This document shows positions 1 to 10,871 of a DNA stretch of 64,000 nucleotides, piece after piece. Source of the stretch: Microstegium vimineum (Eukaryota; Streptophyta; Magnoliopsida; Poales; Poaceae); assembly GCA_022036555.1 (NCBI GenBank), contig CM039130.1:22966570-23030569 (forward strand). Direction: 5' to 3'. A program made the translations under genes and the position numbers. The notes below the pieces were generated by a model. The model was given only the letters and a program-made list of their open reading frames with translations. It did not search any database and was not told the origin of the DNA. The number at the start of each line of letters is the position of its first letter. The first letter of the stretch is position 1.

Positions 1-1260
1 CAAAGGGCCCACCTGGCCATCAAACAGTCCCTGACCAGTGGGGCCACACCCTGCAGGGTAGAGGGGTGCCCACTGGCCATAGGGGGGGGTCGGCCGACCA
101 CCCCCCTAGGTCGGTTGGCTCCTCCCAACCTCCATACTCCTTCCCCACGTGTTGGGTCACCACCATTCATCCAATGACGGTTGCAAAGGCGGTTTGATCC
201 AATGGTGGAGGATGGGAGGCCCTGGATCGCTGATGTGGCGATGGAGTAGCCCCTACTCCACTCCTATACTATAAATAGAGGGCCATACCCCCCCTCTCTA
301 TACATGTTGAAGAAGCCTACAAGCTCCATTCCTTAGAATTGTTCTAGTAGTTAGTCTAGAGTGGGAGTTAGAGTTGAGTCGAGCTTGCTCGGGATTTCCG
401 GAGTTGTCTTCTGGGAAGTATGGTATAGCTCTTGTATCTTATCTTCTTTGTAAGACTTTATTTTATCAATATATTATCCTTTCCCTTTACTTTACTTAGT
501 ATTTACTTTGAGCATTACTATACTAGATATAGTATTGTTATATGCTTTTGCTCTTTAATAGCCTTTACGTTTATAGTCTGTGATCCTTGTGACCTTTCCT
601 GTATGCGATCATTGCCTGTCATAGGGTGCTTTGATTATTGATCGTAGTCAAAGTAATAAGTTGTGTGTAAGTGTGGTGCTTATATATTGGCTTATCCTTG
701 ATTACCGCTTATTGCGTGGATTGTTCGTGGATGCTAGTAGAAGGTGATAGCTCTATCTAGCCTTAGTATTCCACCACGCGTGTCAGATAAGTTATTAAAA
801 GGTAGGGCTTCAAGACAACAGGAGGGCGCGGTCCGGTAGGAGTTTTGTCCTCCTACTGATCTATCCCCTCGCCTAGCATACATGTATTGAGGAGGCAAAC
901 TATAGTGTTTAGTCTAGTTAATTAGCTAAGTATATTAAAGTAGAGTGAATTGCTTAGGACTCCCTTGTACTCTCTCGTTGTCCTCCCACCTAGCTAATCT
1001 GTCTAGTCCGTTCTAAGTATCATTTACCTAGGCTCTTTCATTCATCAATCCCCTTCCTATCACATTTATCATTTACCCCCCTATACTAGTCGATACTAAG
1101 TTGAGGTACTCTTTAGGATCTCTCTCTAATTATCATTTCTAGCTCAGCTTTCCCTTGGGATAAAATAAATTACGATACCTTGGAATACTCCTAGGTGAAG
1201 TGCTACAACGGTATAATCTGTGCACTTGCGGATTTATCCAATAGTCATAAGAAATACCCA
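1..1260 (+). mobile_element. Family-A LTR, left-truncated by the window edge
   Basis: This stretch matches, in plus orientation, the LTRs at 24574-26124 and (reverse complement) 7245-8946. It shares the palindrome block, the TATA region, the long run from the 600s to the 1000s, and the terminal stretch ending in a sequence like CATAAGAAATACC near 1258. The normal terminus CCAACA is damaged here and reads CCCA. A 3' piece of a different LTR (family D) follows directly, so this copy appears to sit inside, or beside a break in, a D LTR. Its 5' part and any internal region lie to the left of the window. Short open frames inside it are conserved only as LTR sequence and are not genes. Confidence 0.85.
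88..277 (+). promoter_or_regulatory. LTR promoter: 12-bp palindrome upstream of TATA box
   Basis: A perfect palindrome, GGTCGGCCGACC, lies at 88-99 inside a run of G before it and C after it. A TATA box, TATAAATA, lies at 270-277. The same arrangement recurs in the other family-A and family-E LTRs of the window. The transcription start would be near 300; this is inferred from TATA spacing only. Confidence 0.6.
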
Positions 1261-1262
1261 TA

Positions 1263-1333
1263 AGCATTTCTGGCGCTGTACCGAGGATAGGGATTTATCT
1301 CTATTTGTGGTGCAACGCTAAGAAGTGTCAACA
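1263..1333 (+). mobile_element. 3' end of a family-D LTR (plus orientation)
   Basis: About 70 bases match the reverse complement of 1534-1600, the terminal part of the neighbouring D LTR, and end in GTGTCAACA at 1333. Two D-LTR ends therefore face each other about 200 bases apart. The remainder of this D copy is missing or was displaced by the family-A LTR. Confidence 0.7.
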
Positions 1334-1508
1334 CCTATGTAGAATGTAAAAAAAGGTCGAAACAAGGGTAGGCCTGCTAAAGCAAAAGGTTTTGGTCTAT
1401 CTATAGGTATTTATGTCTAAGCCACATTTCTCTTTTCTTCTAAAAATATATTTTATGAAAAACTTCCCTATTGAATTATATCCTGGCTAATTAAATTGAT
1501 CATCGCTT
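1334..1508. other. Short spacer between two D-LTR ends
   Basis: This is AT-rich sequence with no open frame of note. It includes the leader just downstream of the family-D primer binding site when read on the minus strand. I recognise nothing else in it. Confidence 0.4.
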
Positions 1509-1525
1509 CCCCGGCAACGGTGCCA
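1509..1525 (-). promoter_or_regulatory. Primer binding site of a family-D element, tRNA-Asp type
   Basis: On the minus strand this reads TGGCACCGTTGCCGGGG, one mismatch from the complement of the 3' end of plant tRNA-Asp(GUC). It lies eight bases inside the LTR end at 1534, the place expected for a retroelement primer site. tRNA-Asp priming is typical of Athila-type elements. Confidence 0.8.
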
Positions 1526-1533
1526 GAAATGCT

Positions 1534-3121
1534 TGTTGACATTTCTTAGCGACATACTAAAAATAGAGATAAATCCCCATCCTTAGCATGGCACCAGAAA
1601 TGCAGGAGTCACCTTCTAAGATCACTTAATACTAAGTTATCATCCCTAGCATCATATCAGAAAATGTTGAAATAAATCTACACTTGACAGTTCATAAAAT
1701 AATTCTCTAGAATATATCCACACGCACACAGATAATTCTCCTATTGTAGCATTTCACCCAGTGAGATTCTCCGAGTATCGTTGATTTGTTTATGCCAAAA
1801 GGGAAACTTTCAACTAATTGCAGGGATTAAACAGGGATAGAAAAGGAAACCTAAATGCATATAGTTTAGACTATAAATGTGCAGACCTAAGATTAGATCA
1901 ACCTTTCTAATGCTTTAGCAGGGGTAAGTCATGTCAAGATAAATATAAAGGTATAAGATAAATGGTATTCCAGAGATAGAAATAGACTCACTAATAAAAT
2001 AGTCAGGCAACTCGAGATTCAGTTAGAGTAAAAGTATCCTAAGTAATTACCAAATAAAAAGGAACTAAGCACACCCTACCTACATACTATCATCTATAGC
2101 ATAACTAACTCAGAAAACATCATAAGGAGCATCAACTAGGGAGGCTATGAAGACAGAACCGTCACCTCCGTCGCGACCGCGCTCTGCCAAGCCTATGTGC
2201 CAATGGAGGACTATAGAGGAATCAATGCAGCTATAAGAGTCACCTATGCAAACTACCACACGACACGGCACATCAGGAGACATTCGTAGGTACATATAAT
2301 ATCTAGGCACCACTCCTACATAATACATACCACCTAACCCACTCGAGTATTGAATTAGGCGCTTTACGATCTTATAAATATAATCATCACCAATCTTATC
2401 TATATCTAATATGCAAATAGAATAAACTAAGCAATCAATAAGTAGCAATATAATAATGAAGTATAAAGTCATAATGAGATACAAGATAAATTACCGATCT
2501 CCAGACAAACGAATCTAGAATCCCGAGCGTATCGCCCAACTCCGATTGAATCTAGCTATCTACCTAACTAATAACTTGAAGCACTAGAGTTCTAAACTAA
2601 TCTCTGGAAACCCTAGATCTATTCTACTCTTGCTCTGACTTGACCTGGATCAATTATTCTTCTGATCTGGTGATCCCTGGGGTACAGGGCTTTATTTATA
2701 GCCCGGAGGGATGCTCGCCAGCCGTTGGATCAAACGGACTTCACATAGGGCTCAGATTAATCTTCAAAGGCGGTGGAGGAATAATCCAGAAGACGGCGTC
2801 CTGTGGGCCCCGGGGGGTGCCGCCCAGCCCCACCTTATGCTGGTCGGGCTCACATGTGGGGTCCGGGGCTCCGCTTTGCTCCAGTGTCTGTGGGATCCTC
2901 CGTGAATATTTTGGCAGGTGTTTCTCCATGGGATTTGTTCGTTATCTTCTCTGATTTGCTATCCTTTATCCTCTTTTCTAGAATAGTCTCTGGAAAAATA
3001 TGAAATACCAAAACTCATGAAATTTGTTAGATAAGGCCATATATTTCTAGATATTATATTTGATTGATCCATTTATTCAATTTATAATTGCTTAAAAAGT
3101 TGACGCTAACGACCATCAACA
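1534..3121 (-). mobile_element. Family-D LTR, complete (1588 bp)
   Basis: The segment begins TGTTGA and ends TCAACA, a matched inverted terminal pair. A primer binding site sits immediately inside on the left, so this is a 5' LTR in minus orientation. A TATA box on the minus strand (TATTTATA in plus, 2693-2700) lies in a plausible promoter position, with GC-rich sequence just upstream of it. Only about 175 bases of its internal region remain. Small open frames inside (for example 2110-2484) show no recognisable protein and I treat them as non-coding. On the right it abuts a copia gag fragment. Confidence 0.75.
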
Positions 3122-3340
3122 GACGCCTACTGTCAGAAGATGAAGACCACGACTGATGCCTAGCGCAATGTCGGCCACACCGTCATCTACTCATAGCTCG
3201 TCCTCAACTTGCTCCCGCGGCCTCAACCCCAAGTTCTCTAGCACATCTAACAACATTGCAAATTCCACTCCCCTGCTTGACTTTGCCACCACCCACGAAA
3301 AGCTCGTCCTCAAGGAGCTTCGTCTTGCCAACTGAGAACA
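3122..3340 (+). pseudogene. Ty1/copia gag fragment (UBN2-like)
   Basis: Read in plus, this gives a broken peptide with a recognisable copia Gag signature: RMKTTxDA, GHTV, LVLNLL, then after a frameshift RGLNP, and further on LVLKELRLAN. This is the C-terminal half of the UBN2 / gag-polypeptide domain of copia elements (family knowledge). At least two stop codons and one frameshift interrupt it. It is unrelated in position to element F, whose LTR starts just to the right, and is probably a scrap of an older copia element into which the D LTR and F were inserted. Confidence 0.65.
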
Positions 3341-3476
3341 CATGGTTGATATGTGCCCATGATATTTTGTTTTATGATGAGTGATTGTCCAACATTTGAG
3401 TGTTTCAGCTTGAGCGGTTTACACTAATCCTTGCAAAAGCAAATGTGTGCCTGTCTATCGGCTTGTGGTGTGCAAG

Positions 3477-4877
3477 TGTTAGGCCCGGAGACAGTGGTCA
3501 GTGGCGTGGTGAAGGTCAAGTAGAGGCTTGCTGTGCCGATGGACTGAGAGCGCTAAAGGGCGGAAGAGGGGCTCAGACCGACGGACCAGGGCGTCGGCGG
3601 ACTAGCTATGGTGGCTAGTACTTGGCACCAGTGGGCGTGAGAAGACATAGAGGTAGACCGAGTTGACCGAGTCAAGACGGCGGACGAGCGGGTCGAGCGG
3701 GAGGCTCATGGGACTCGGAGTCTGACTGGGCAAGGACAAGGTGGCTCATGTCGAGCGGTTTGAAGGTTTGGGCCTGAAAACCATCGGTGGACGGTTTCCG
3801 AGTTTAGGCCTCAAAACTAAGGGTTCGGTAGTGGAGCCCAAAGCTACCGGTGGCAGGTTTCGTGGGTTTTGGCCTCAAAACCCAGGTGGAGCTTCTGAGG
3901 AAACAGGGGGGGGCACGTGGACGAATCCTGGAGGTTGCGTTGAGGAGACGGCAAGTCTTGGTAGGAAGCGGGGCCGTCCGATCAATTCGAAGAAAATATC
4001 TCTGAGGAGTTGGGTCACAATGCTTAGGCTAGGTGGTTCTCTCTATGTATTGAAGGGCTAAGTGAAAATGTCCACTTAGACCTCCACTGCTTAGGGGATG
4101 AAGGGTTATCTTCTCCCTATCTCTCTCACACTTCTTCTTCCACCTCTCACATCCTAGGTCTTCCCCCACCTCTAGACTTCTTTCTTGAGATCCATGGTGT
4201 CTCCCATGTCAAACTGAGATTTTGGTCTAGGAAAGGAGGCCATAACCTTCTTGCTCCTCTGGAGGCTGTTTGTGAATCGGTTGTGTTTGCGTTCTTCATT
4301 TTGGCTCTTTTGTTCTTGTGATCCGGTTATCCGATCTCTCTCCCTAGTGTTTTGTTTGAAAAAACGTTTGAATCATAAGTTTCTCCATCCCCTTGTGAGG
4401 TAATCCACCAAAGGAATCGGATTGGAATGGGGTGATCAAGGAGATCAGAACATTCTCGTGCTCGGTTCGATTTTTCCCCGTTTTGCTCTTTCCCGAGTTG
4501 ATTCTTGCACTTGTGAGGGAAGAATGGATTAGATCCTTATGGAGTAGAGAAATCTCTACCTAAGAAACCTCCCCACAAAGTATGGAATCAATGGAAGTCC
4601 ATCTGACGCGTCCGTCGAGCAACTGTTTTTGAGCATTCGCAACGGACGCTGCATCGCTAAGCATTGGACGTTGGGTCCTATGTGCGTCAGCGTTCGTTGC
4701 TTTGTTTCCTGATGAGCAAGTTGCATCAGACACTGCCAAGCGTCCGTTGCCTGTCCATCTGACGCATCCGTTGCCTCAGGTTCCTCTCTGTTGCTCTCAG
4801 GTTTTCGGTTTAAATTGCATCGGACGCTGCCGAGCATCCGTTGGGTGCCCATCGGACACGTTCATTGCCCTCGGGTG
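3477..4877 (+). mobile_element. 5' LTR of copia element F, left part
   Basis: It starts TGTTAGGCCCGG and continues to the point where element E is inserted. The right part (29027-29331) continues with the same character, including repeated phrases of the form CATCGGACGCT and CGTCCGTTGCC on both sides of E, and ends just before an initiator-tRNA-Met-type primer site. Reassembled length is about 1.7 kb, usual for SIRE/Opie-type LTRs. The exact left boundary is uncertain: an LTR start somewhat further left (from about 3330) cannot be excluded, because the 3' LTR and the target duplication lie outside the window. Confidence 0.65.
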
Positions 4878-6380
4878 TGTTGACGGCAAGAATGACCCTT
4901 TTTGTCACCATCAAAATACCGTCAACAGCCTCAGAATAGAAGAAAGGCAAGCATATCATGAGCACATTTTATCCAATAACTAGTTCCACATGTCCCTTGA
5001 ATATTTGTATGCATGTAATGACAAATGGGGGCATTTGGGAGTCTATGGGCCCACTTAGAGGGTCGGCCGACATCCCTATGGGGCCACCAAGGCCTCCCAT
5101 GTGTCCATGATCCAAGCACACCCTCTAGAGTGAAGATCCACACTTGGATCCATTCTGTGCTACCTCTCAACGGTTCTAGATCAAAGCACAAGGATCCATG
5201 GGCCCGCAAGTATTTTAGAAAAATACCAAACTCTACCAAGATGCCCATGACATGTGGGCCATGCTCCACACGAAAGGAGGAGACTAGAGGTCTCATCTCC
5301 AAGTCGGCCGACCTGGGGTATGGGCCCAGAGGCCACCTATAGACCCCCTGAGTGGTGGGTCAGCTTCTAGAAGGAAGAGACAGGTCCCACCTGCCATAGG
5401 CAGGTCAACTGACCTCCCCCTGGTGACCAAATTCTCCCTCGAGCTCTCCACCGCCTTCCTACATGCCGCCATGCATCAACTTGATCTCTACCCTTGATTA
5501 AAGATGGTTACAATGACGGTTTGATGCTATGGTGGCTATTGGAGATGGCGCAGATCGCTGACGTGGCACCGAAGTAGCCCCTACTCCACCTCTAGCTATA
5601 AATACCCCCCTAGGCCTTCACTCTCATTCATGCCTCATTGAAGAAACTACTTAGCTTAGCGTAGCTCTGCTGTAGTGCTATGCTAGTTGGAAGAGAGTGA
5701 GGAGAGCCTGGAGGAGAGCCGGGCCTGCCTGACGACTTCTCTGAGTTGTACCTCAGCGGATGCGATTCTCTTATAAGTTCAACACTTGTAAGTGATTCTT
5801 CTGAGTTCTTTATAGAATTTAATACTCTACTTCTGGCATAGTTGTTATACATCTTTTCGCGCTTGTTCATCGTTTTACTTTAAGTAGAGTGCTTTAGCCT
5901 TAACGTAGGGTTAAAGTAGTAAGAATAGTGTAGCGTGGTGTCTAGACTAGATCTTGTCTTTATAACCCGCTTATCGCGCGGATTGTTTGTGGTAGCTAGT
6001 AGGTGGTGACAGCCCATCTAGTCCTCGTATTCCACCACGTGTGTAAGATAAGTTCTTAAAAGGTAGGACCTCAATACAACATGATGGCGCGGTCCGGTTA
6101 GAGTTTTGCCCTCTTTATAATCTATCCCATCGCCTCCTGCAAGAGAAGGGCTGATAAAGCTAGTATAACCAGCTTTACTTTGATATCCTTGCTATATCGA
6201 ACCTCTCAACCCAGTTATCATAGTCGCCTTTGATCCATCATAGGACATATCCGTAATCCTAGTTAACTCACTTCTTGTTCCCTATGGAAAATACGATACC
6301 TGGAATACTCCTGGTGAAAGATACACTTGACAACCGTACGCTTGCGGTCTTTTTCCTGTTTACCACTTCTGGTGTCAACA
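4878..6380 (+). mobile_element. 5' LTR of Athila-like element E (1503 bp)
   Basis: The ends TGTTGAC and GTCAACA are an inverted pair, and a primer binding site follows eight bases later. It is a close relative of the solo LTR at 29519-30938 and a more distant relative of the family-A LTRs. The flank GGGTG (4873-4877) nearly matches TGGTG after the E 3' terminus (29027-29031), a probable decayed target duplication. It carries palindrome variants and a TATA box. E lies in the 5' LTR of element F. Confidence 0.85.
5061..5604 (+). promoter_or_regulatory. E LTR promoter: palindrome variants and TATA box
   Basis: One-mismatch copies of GGTCGGCCGACC lie at 5061-5072 and 5302-5313, and a weaker copy near 5402. 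A TATA box, TATAAATA, lies at 5597-5604. The arrangement repeats that of the other A and E family LTRs. Confidence 0.55.
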
Positions 6381-6387
6381 AGCTTTT

Positions 6388-6404
6388 TGGCGCCATTGCT
6401 GGGG
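6388..6404 (+). promoter_or_regulatory. Primer binding site of element E, tRNA-Asp type
   Basis: The sequence TGGCGCCATTGCTGGGG differs at two positions from the complement of the tRNA-Asp(GUC) 3' end and starts eight bases after the LTR end. Both differences are transitions (G to A, C to T). Confidence 0.8.
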
Positions 6405-6480
6405 AATGGTAGCTATTTTAACTAGAACCCTTTGGTCCTATTATTCTTGTTTGATTTAAACCTTTCCTTCTACATATACA

Positions 6481-7098
6481 CCTATGAGGACAGGGACGAA
6501 TGTACTCCTAGAGACGCTCCCATGCTTCGGGAATCATCTCGTCAGACTGTTGTTGGAAGCTTGAGATCTTTCCGCGAAGAGCATTGGTTTTGCCCATCAG
6601 GAAGAACTTCTTGAGGAATGCATTAGCACACCTCTCCCATGTAGTGGCCTCTTCTTTGTGGGAGTAGAACCATTGCTTCGCCTTTCCCAATAACGAGAAT
6701 GGGAAAAGGCGAAGGAGAATGGCGTTAGACGCTACTCCCTTGATTGTAAAGGTGCCACATAGTTCCATGAAGTGCTGGAGATGAGCATTGGCATCCTCAT
6801 GGGACTTCCCGCAGAATGGATTGGCCTACACCATGTGGATCAAAGCGGGCTTCAGCTCAAAGGTGGCATCCTCGAAGTTGACTTCAGGGCCCTGAGCTAC
6901 GTGGGTAGCGGACGGAGCTGAGAAATCAGAGATCCCCTTCTGGGCCATAGCTTCCTTGAGTGGTGGTGTAGAGACTCCTTCCTCGAACGGATTCAGCGTC
7001 GAGATGAACCTCTGAGGGGGAACTTGACGACGTCTAGTTCTCCTCAACAGCTGCTCGGGATCTTCTAGGTAGTTCCCCGGTAGTTGGAAATCGCTCAT
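6481..7098 (-). pseudogene. Gag N-terminal part of element A (inverted segment)
   Basis: On the minus strand, from an ATG at 7098, an N-terminal region with a stretch like LLRRTRRRQ is followed by the core of the retrotransposon Gag domain (FPFSLLGKAKQWF, then W..C..AFLKKFF, then DEMIPEAWERL). A stop follows, and the frame continues as EYIRPCPH to the inversion breakpoint near 6484-6507. The missing remainder of this Gag (IDDWLLIQGFYHGL onward) is found in plus orientation at 14.5 kb. A frameshift or stop lies between 6826 and 6768. The protein would be the structural capsid polyprotein. It lies directly downstream of its own primer site and LTR at 7220-8946. Confidence 0.85.
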
Positions 7099-7219
7099 AC
7101 ACTGTCTGACTTCACAAGAAAGGAAGACACAGACATGGGTAAGCCCCTATGACTAATTGATAACTAAATTAACGAGAATCACTGGATTCAATCTAATTAA
7201 AATTTCTAGGCTATGCTTT

Positions 7220-7236
7220 CCCCGGCAACGGCGCCA
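7220..7236 (-). promoter_or_regulatory. Primer binding site of element A, tRNA-Asp (exact)
   Basis: The minus-strand sequence TGGCGCCGTTGCCGGGG is perfectly complementary to the 3' end (CCA included) of plant tRNA-Asp(GUC). It lies eight bases inside the LTR end at 7245. Confidence 0.9.
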
Positions 7237-7244
7237 GAAATGTT

Positions 7245-8946
7245 TGTTGGTATTTCTTATGACTATTGGATAAATCCGCAATCGCACAGATTATACCGTT
7301 GTAGCACTTCACCTAGGAGTATTCTAAGATATCGTAATTTATATTTTCCCAAGGGAAATTTGGGCCAGAAATGATAATTAGAGAGATCCTAGAGAGCACC
7401 TCAACTTAGTACCAACTAGTATAGGGAGGTAAATGATATATGTGATAGGAAGGATTGATGAATGAATAAGCCAAGGTAAATGATACTTAGAACGGACTAG
7501 ATAGTATAGCTAGGTGGGAGGACAACGAGAGAGTAAAGGGACTCCTATGTAATTCACTCTACTTAAATATACTTAGCCAATTAACTAGTCTAAACATTAT
7601 AGTTTGTCTCCTCAATACAAGTATGCTAGGCGAGGGGATAGATCAGTAGGAGGACAAAACTCCTACCGGACGCGCGCCCTCTCTTACGGGGCCCTTACCT
7701 TTTAAGAACTTGCCTAAAAACACGTGGTGGAATACAAAGACTAGACAAGGTTGTCACTCTCTTGCTAGCTACCAAACTATCCGTGCAACAAGCGGTAAAC
7801 AAGGATAAGGTGATATATAAGCACCACGCTTACACACAACTTATTACTTTGACTACGATCTATAATCAAAGCACCCTATGACATGCAATGATTGCATACG
7901 GGAAAGGCCACAAGGATCACAGACTATTGATGTAAAGACTATTAAAGAGCAAAAGCATATAACAAGACTATATCTAGTATAGAAATGCTCAAAGTGAATA
8001 CTAAGTAAAGTAGAGGAAAAGTAATATATTGAATAAAGATAAAGTCTTACAAAGAAGGAAAGATACAAGAGCTATACCAGACTTTCCAGAAGACGACTTC
8101 AGAAATCCCGAGCACAGCTCGACTCAACTCTAACTCCCTCTCTAGACTAACTACTAGAACAATCTAAGGAATAGAGCTTGTAGGCTTCTTCACTATGTGT
8201 ATAAAGGGGGGTATGAGCCTCTATTTAGTGGGAGGTGGAGTAGGGGCTACTCCATCGCCATGTGAGCGATCTAGGAGGCTTCAAATCTCCACCCTTGGAT
8301 CCATCCGCCTTAGAACCGACTTGGGATGGATGGTGTTGATTTCCGACATGTGTTAGTGAGTATGGCGGTTGGTAGGTGCTGAACCGACCTAGGGGGTGGT
8401 CGGCCGACCCCACCCTATGGCCTGTGGGCCATCCCCTAGTCTTCTAGATGCAACCCCACTTGTCAAGGACTAAGTGGGGGCCTGGTGGGCCCAGGTGGAG
8501 GTCGGTCGACCCCCAAGGGGGGGTTCTGGCCCACCGCAGCCGTCCAGGTGCTGGTCCCACTTGTCATTGGTGTTGGATGTTGGTCCTGAGGTAGTTGTCA
8601 TGTTTATCTCCTTGGTGTGGGCCCATGGATCCATGTGCTTTGCAGGTGAGCCGTTGGGAGAAAGCACAGAGTGATCCAAGGGTTAGTATTCACTCGAAGG
8701 TGCTTCTCCTAGATCATGGCCAAGAGGGGAGAGCTGGTGGGCCCATAGGGTGGTCGGCCGACCCCCTATGTGGGTCCCACTGGCTCTCCTTTGCTCCATT
8801 TCTTCATTCCTGTATTCACATACTTCATGGATATGTGGAACTTATTATTTGATAAAGTATGCTCATGATGTGTTTGTTTATCCTTGATCATGAGGTTGTT
8901 GAAATCCTTTTAGTTATGTAAATATGCATCCTTGTTGGTGCCAACA
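7245..8946 (-). mobile_element. 5' LTR of Athila-like element A (1702 bp, inverted)
   Basis: In minus orientation it runs TGTTGGCACC to ATACCAACA, with the primer site next to its 3' end, so it is a 5' LTR. The partner 3' LTR is at 24574-26124 in plus orientation. The base pairs outside the two LTRs are the same 5-mer, ATATG (CATAT at 8947-8951 here). This ties them to one insertion event and shows that this end was later inverted. It is about 150 bp longer than its partner, which has an internal deletion near 25400. Its TATA box is damaged: the place corresponding to ACTATAAATAG reads ACTAAATAG. Confidence 0.9.
8398..8763 (-). promoter_or_regulatory. Palindrome cluster in the A 5' LTR
   Basis: Perfect copies of GGTCGGCCGACC lie at 8398-8409 and 8752-8763, with a one-mismatch copy at 8500-8511. 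All three are upstream (in LTR orientation) of the decayed TATA position near 8217-8227. The same three sites are present in the 3' LTR at 25113, 25008 and 24756. Confidence 0.6.
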
Positions 8947-8951
8947 CATAT

Positions 8952-9617
8952 CCGATTTAATATATGCAATAACAAATCCTAAGACAAGAACAATTATAGG
9001 GACAGATGAACAATGCATCTAATTTCTTAATCTAGTCTGCACGGTTGAGGATGGTTGAAGATGCTAAAATTAACATAGCAAAACAAAGAGTTATAAGATG
9101 AGCTACTTTGTAATTCCGAAAACTTACACGAGGATGACACTTGACTAGATCTGGAAGGTGGGGATTCGCTTCTGATTCTTAGCCGTTGGGAAGGGAGCGG
9201 CGCTAGAGTGCTCGTCGATATCCAATACTGGCACCGACGTCTATTGTAGCCCTTGAGCTCAGGGACGGAGGGAGTGATGGGGGATGTGACCGTCATGGGA
9301 GAGCACGCGACCCGTGGCCATCATGGGGCAGTGCTCGACGTCTTGGGGCTTGATGTCACCTGTCGGCTGACGGGCGGCAGGGAATCTGTAGGGGCAGCGA
9401 CTAGGGGCGCAGGGAGGGAGGTCGGCCGACGAGCGGCGAGGAGTCTACAGGGGCGTGGGGGTCGTGCCCTCACAGTCCATCGGAGGGGCCGCGCCGCCGC
9501 CGCGCACCCTATCCGAGCCCTACGCTCGATCCGTGTGAGAGTTTTGCTCTCTTGCCTGTGTGGTTGAGGGAAGGAGGAGAATGAAATGAGATACAGGGAT
9601 ACTTGGGCCAAACACAA
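8952..9617 (-). other. Gene-like first exon and start of first intron (minus strand)
   Basis: This non-LTR sequence flanks element A. Read on the minus strand it goes from moderately AT-rich sequence into a GC- and CpG-rich block (about 9550-9240), the composition of a grass promoter-plus-first-exon. A plausible 5' splice site with GTAAGT follows near 9127, and then AT-rich intron-like sequence to the A insertion point at 8947-8951. If the 8-kb inversion is undone, this block is contiguous and co-directional with the exon-like pieces at 26130-28100. I cannot name a protein: the open frames here are rich in Arg, Pro and Ser and contain no domain I know. It may be a decayed gene or a fragment captured by a DNA transposon. 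Confidence 0.4.
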
Positions 9618-10870
9618 TTGGGCCAGTGTCTATTATTATATTGTTGGCCTGTTTGCTTTTTTTATTTTTGTTCTACAGAAATATAATTAATTAGTTATAA
9701 ATTCTAAAATACAAATTATAATATATGATCCTTATACAAATCATGGTTTTTACATGAACTAAGCTACCTAAGATGTTTTGTGTATGAATGCCAAGAATTT
9801 CTAAAATGAAGTGCTCTTTTTTAAGGTTTATGTAATTTTCTAAGGAATTTTGGAAGCTAACTAGATGTCATTTCACAAAATAATTGCAGTAATAACTAAA
9901 CTTGGTCAAGAAATTCTACATATCGACACAAAGACATTTTGGATCCATAAGCATTACATAAAAGTTTGAAACAAATTTAATAAAATGAGACTATACTTCG
10001 TTCACACTTAGATACATCTATCATGAAGTTTTGTATAACTATACAGAAGATATACCATTTGTGAACAATGTATATTACCTTTTTATTAAAATCATTTGAA
10101 ATTTTTATGGTATTATTATACACTAAAATCACGTTGACATGCAAGTGTATAGATTTTTCTAAGCAAATTTAGATATTATCACATTTATTCTATGATAATT
10201 CAACAAATAATTACAATAATAACTAAATTTGGTCATAAATTCTTCAAAATTAACATAACAACATATTTTGAGTCCATAAGCATTCCATAAAATTTTCAGG
10301 AAATTTTAAAAAACACATGCTTGTAAAAAAATATTTTGCTGACCCACACCATATTTCATTCTTAGGCCAGCCCAAACACAAATCATTTACAAAACCAAAT
10401 AAAAAACAGATTAAAAATATTTCTATTTTCTTTGTATTTCTAAAGCTGATATATATATATATAATTATGTATACATATATACATACATTAGCAAGCAACC
10501 ATGACTTTAGGCAAAGATGTGCAAGATTATTTCAATAACACCTCAAACCTTGATTTGTATCTATGAATGATCTCTTGACTAACCCACCAAAGTTTGGAAG
10601 TTATCTTACTTGGGTTAGTCAAAAAGTGCAACCAAATTCCATACAAGTAGTTTTTGGTTCAATAATCAAACTTGACACCATGTCTAATTTGATTAAGGAA
10701 GGCTATTTAACCTAAGCACCATGCTTAATTTAAAGAGCTTTTGGAAGCACAATTTCTACTCCCAAACCAAAGCATACTGATAATGGAACCATGATTCATG
10801 AAGGAATAAAGAGATTCATTTAAGAAGACAAGAGCATGGATGGTGAACAATATGAGAAATTATTTATTTA
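9618..10870. other. AT-rich stretch with a diverged direct repeat
   Basis: No gene is visible. Two segments, about 9869-9985 and 10196-10315, are diverged direct repeats about 327 bp apart; both contain AATAATTxCAxTAATAACTAAA and CCATAAGCATT. A (TA)n run lies near 10450 and an ATTT/TTTA microsatellite at 10862-10878. Under the inversion model this would be the downstream, non-coding part of element E or sequence next to it. Confidence 0.4.
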
Positions 10871-10871
10871 T

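Noticed and set aside
432..641. Hydrophobic small open frame that looks like a membrane peptide
   Set aside because: The same frame appears in the family-A LTR at 7853-8068 in the opposite orientation. It is ordinary LTR sequence with no start context or domain.
2110..2484. Open frame of 124 codons on the minus strand
   Set aside because: It lies within the family-D LTR next to the TATA region and has no recognisable protein features.
7220..7236. Sequence matching the tRNA-Asp 3' end, a possible tRNA gene
   Set aside because: Only the last 17 bases of the tRNA are matched, at the edge of an LTR. It is a primer binding site, not a tRNA gene.
9420..9431. One-mismatch copy of the GGTCGGCCGACC palindrome outside the Athila-like elements
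   Set aside because: It sits in a CpG-rich block with no TATA box in the expected place. I count it as probably coincidental and do not use it in the argument.
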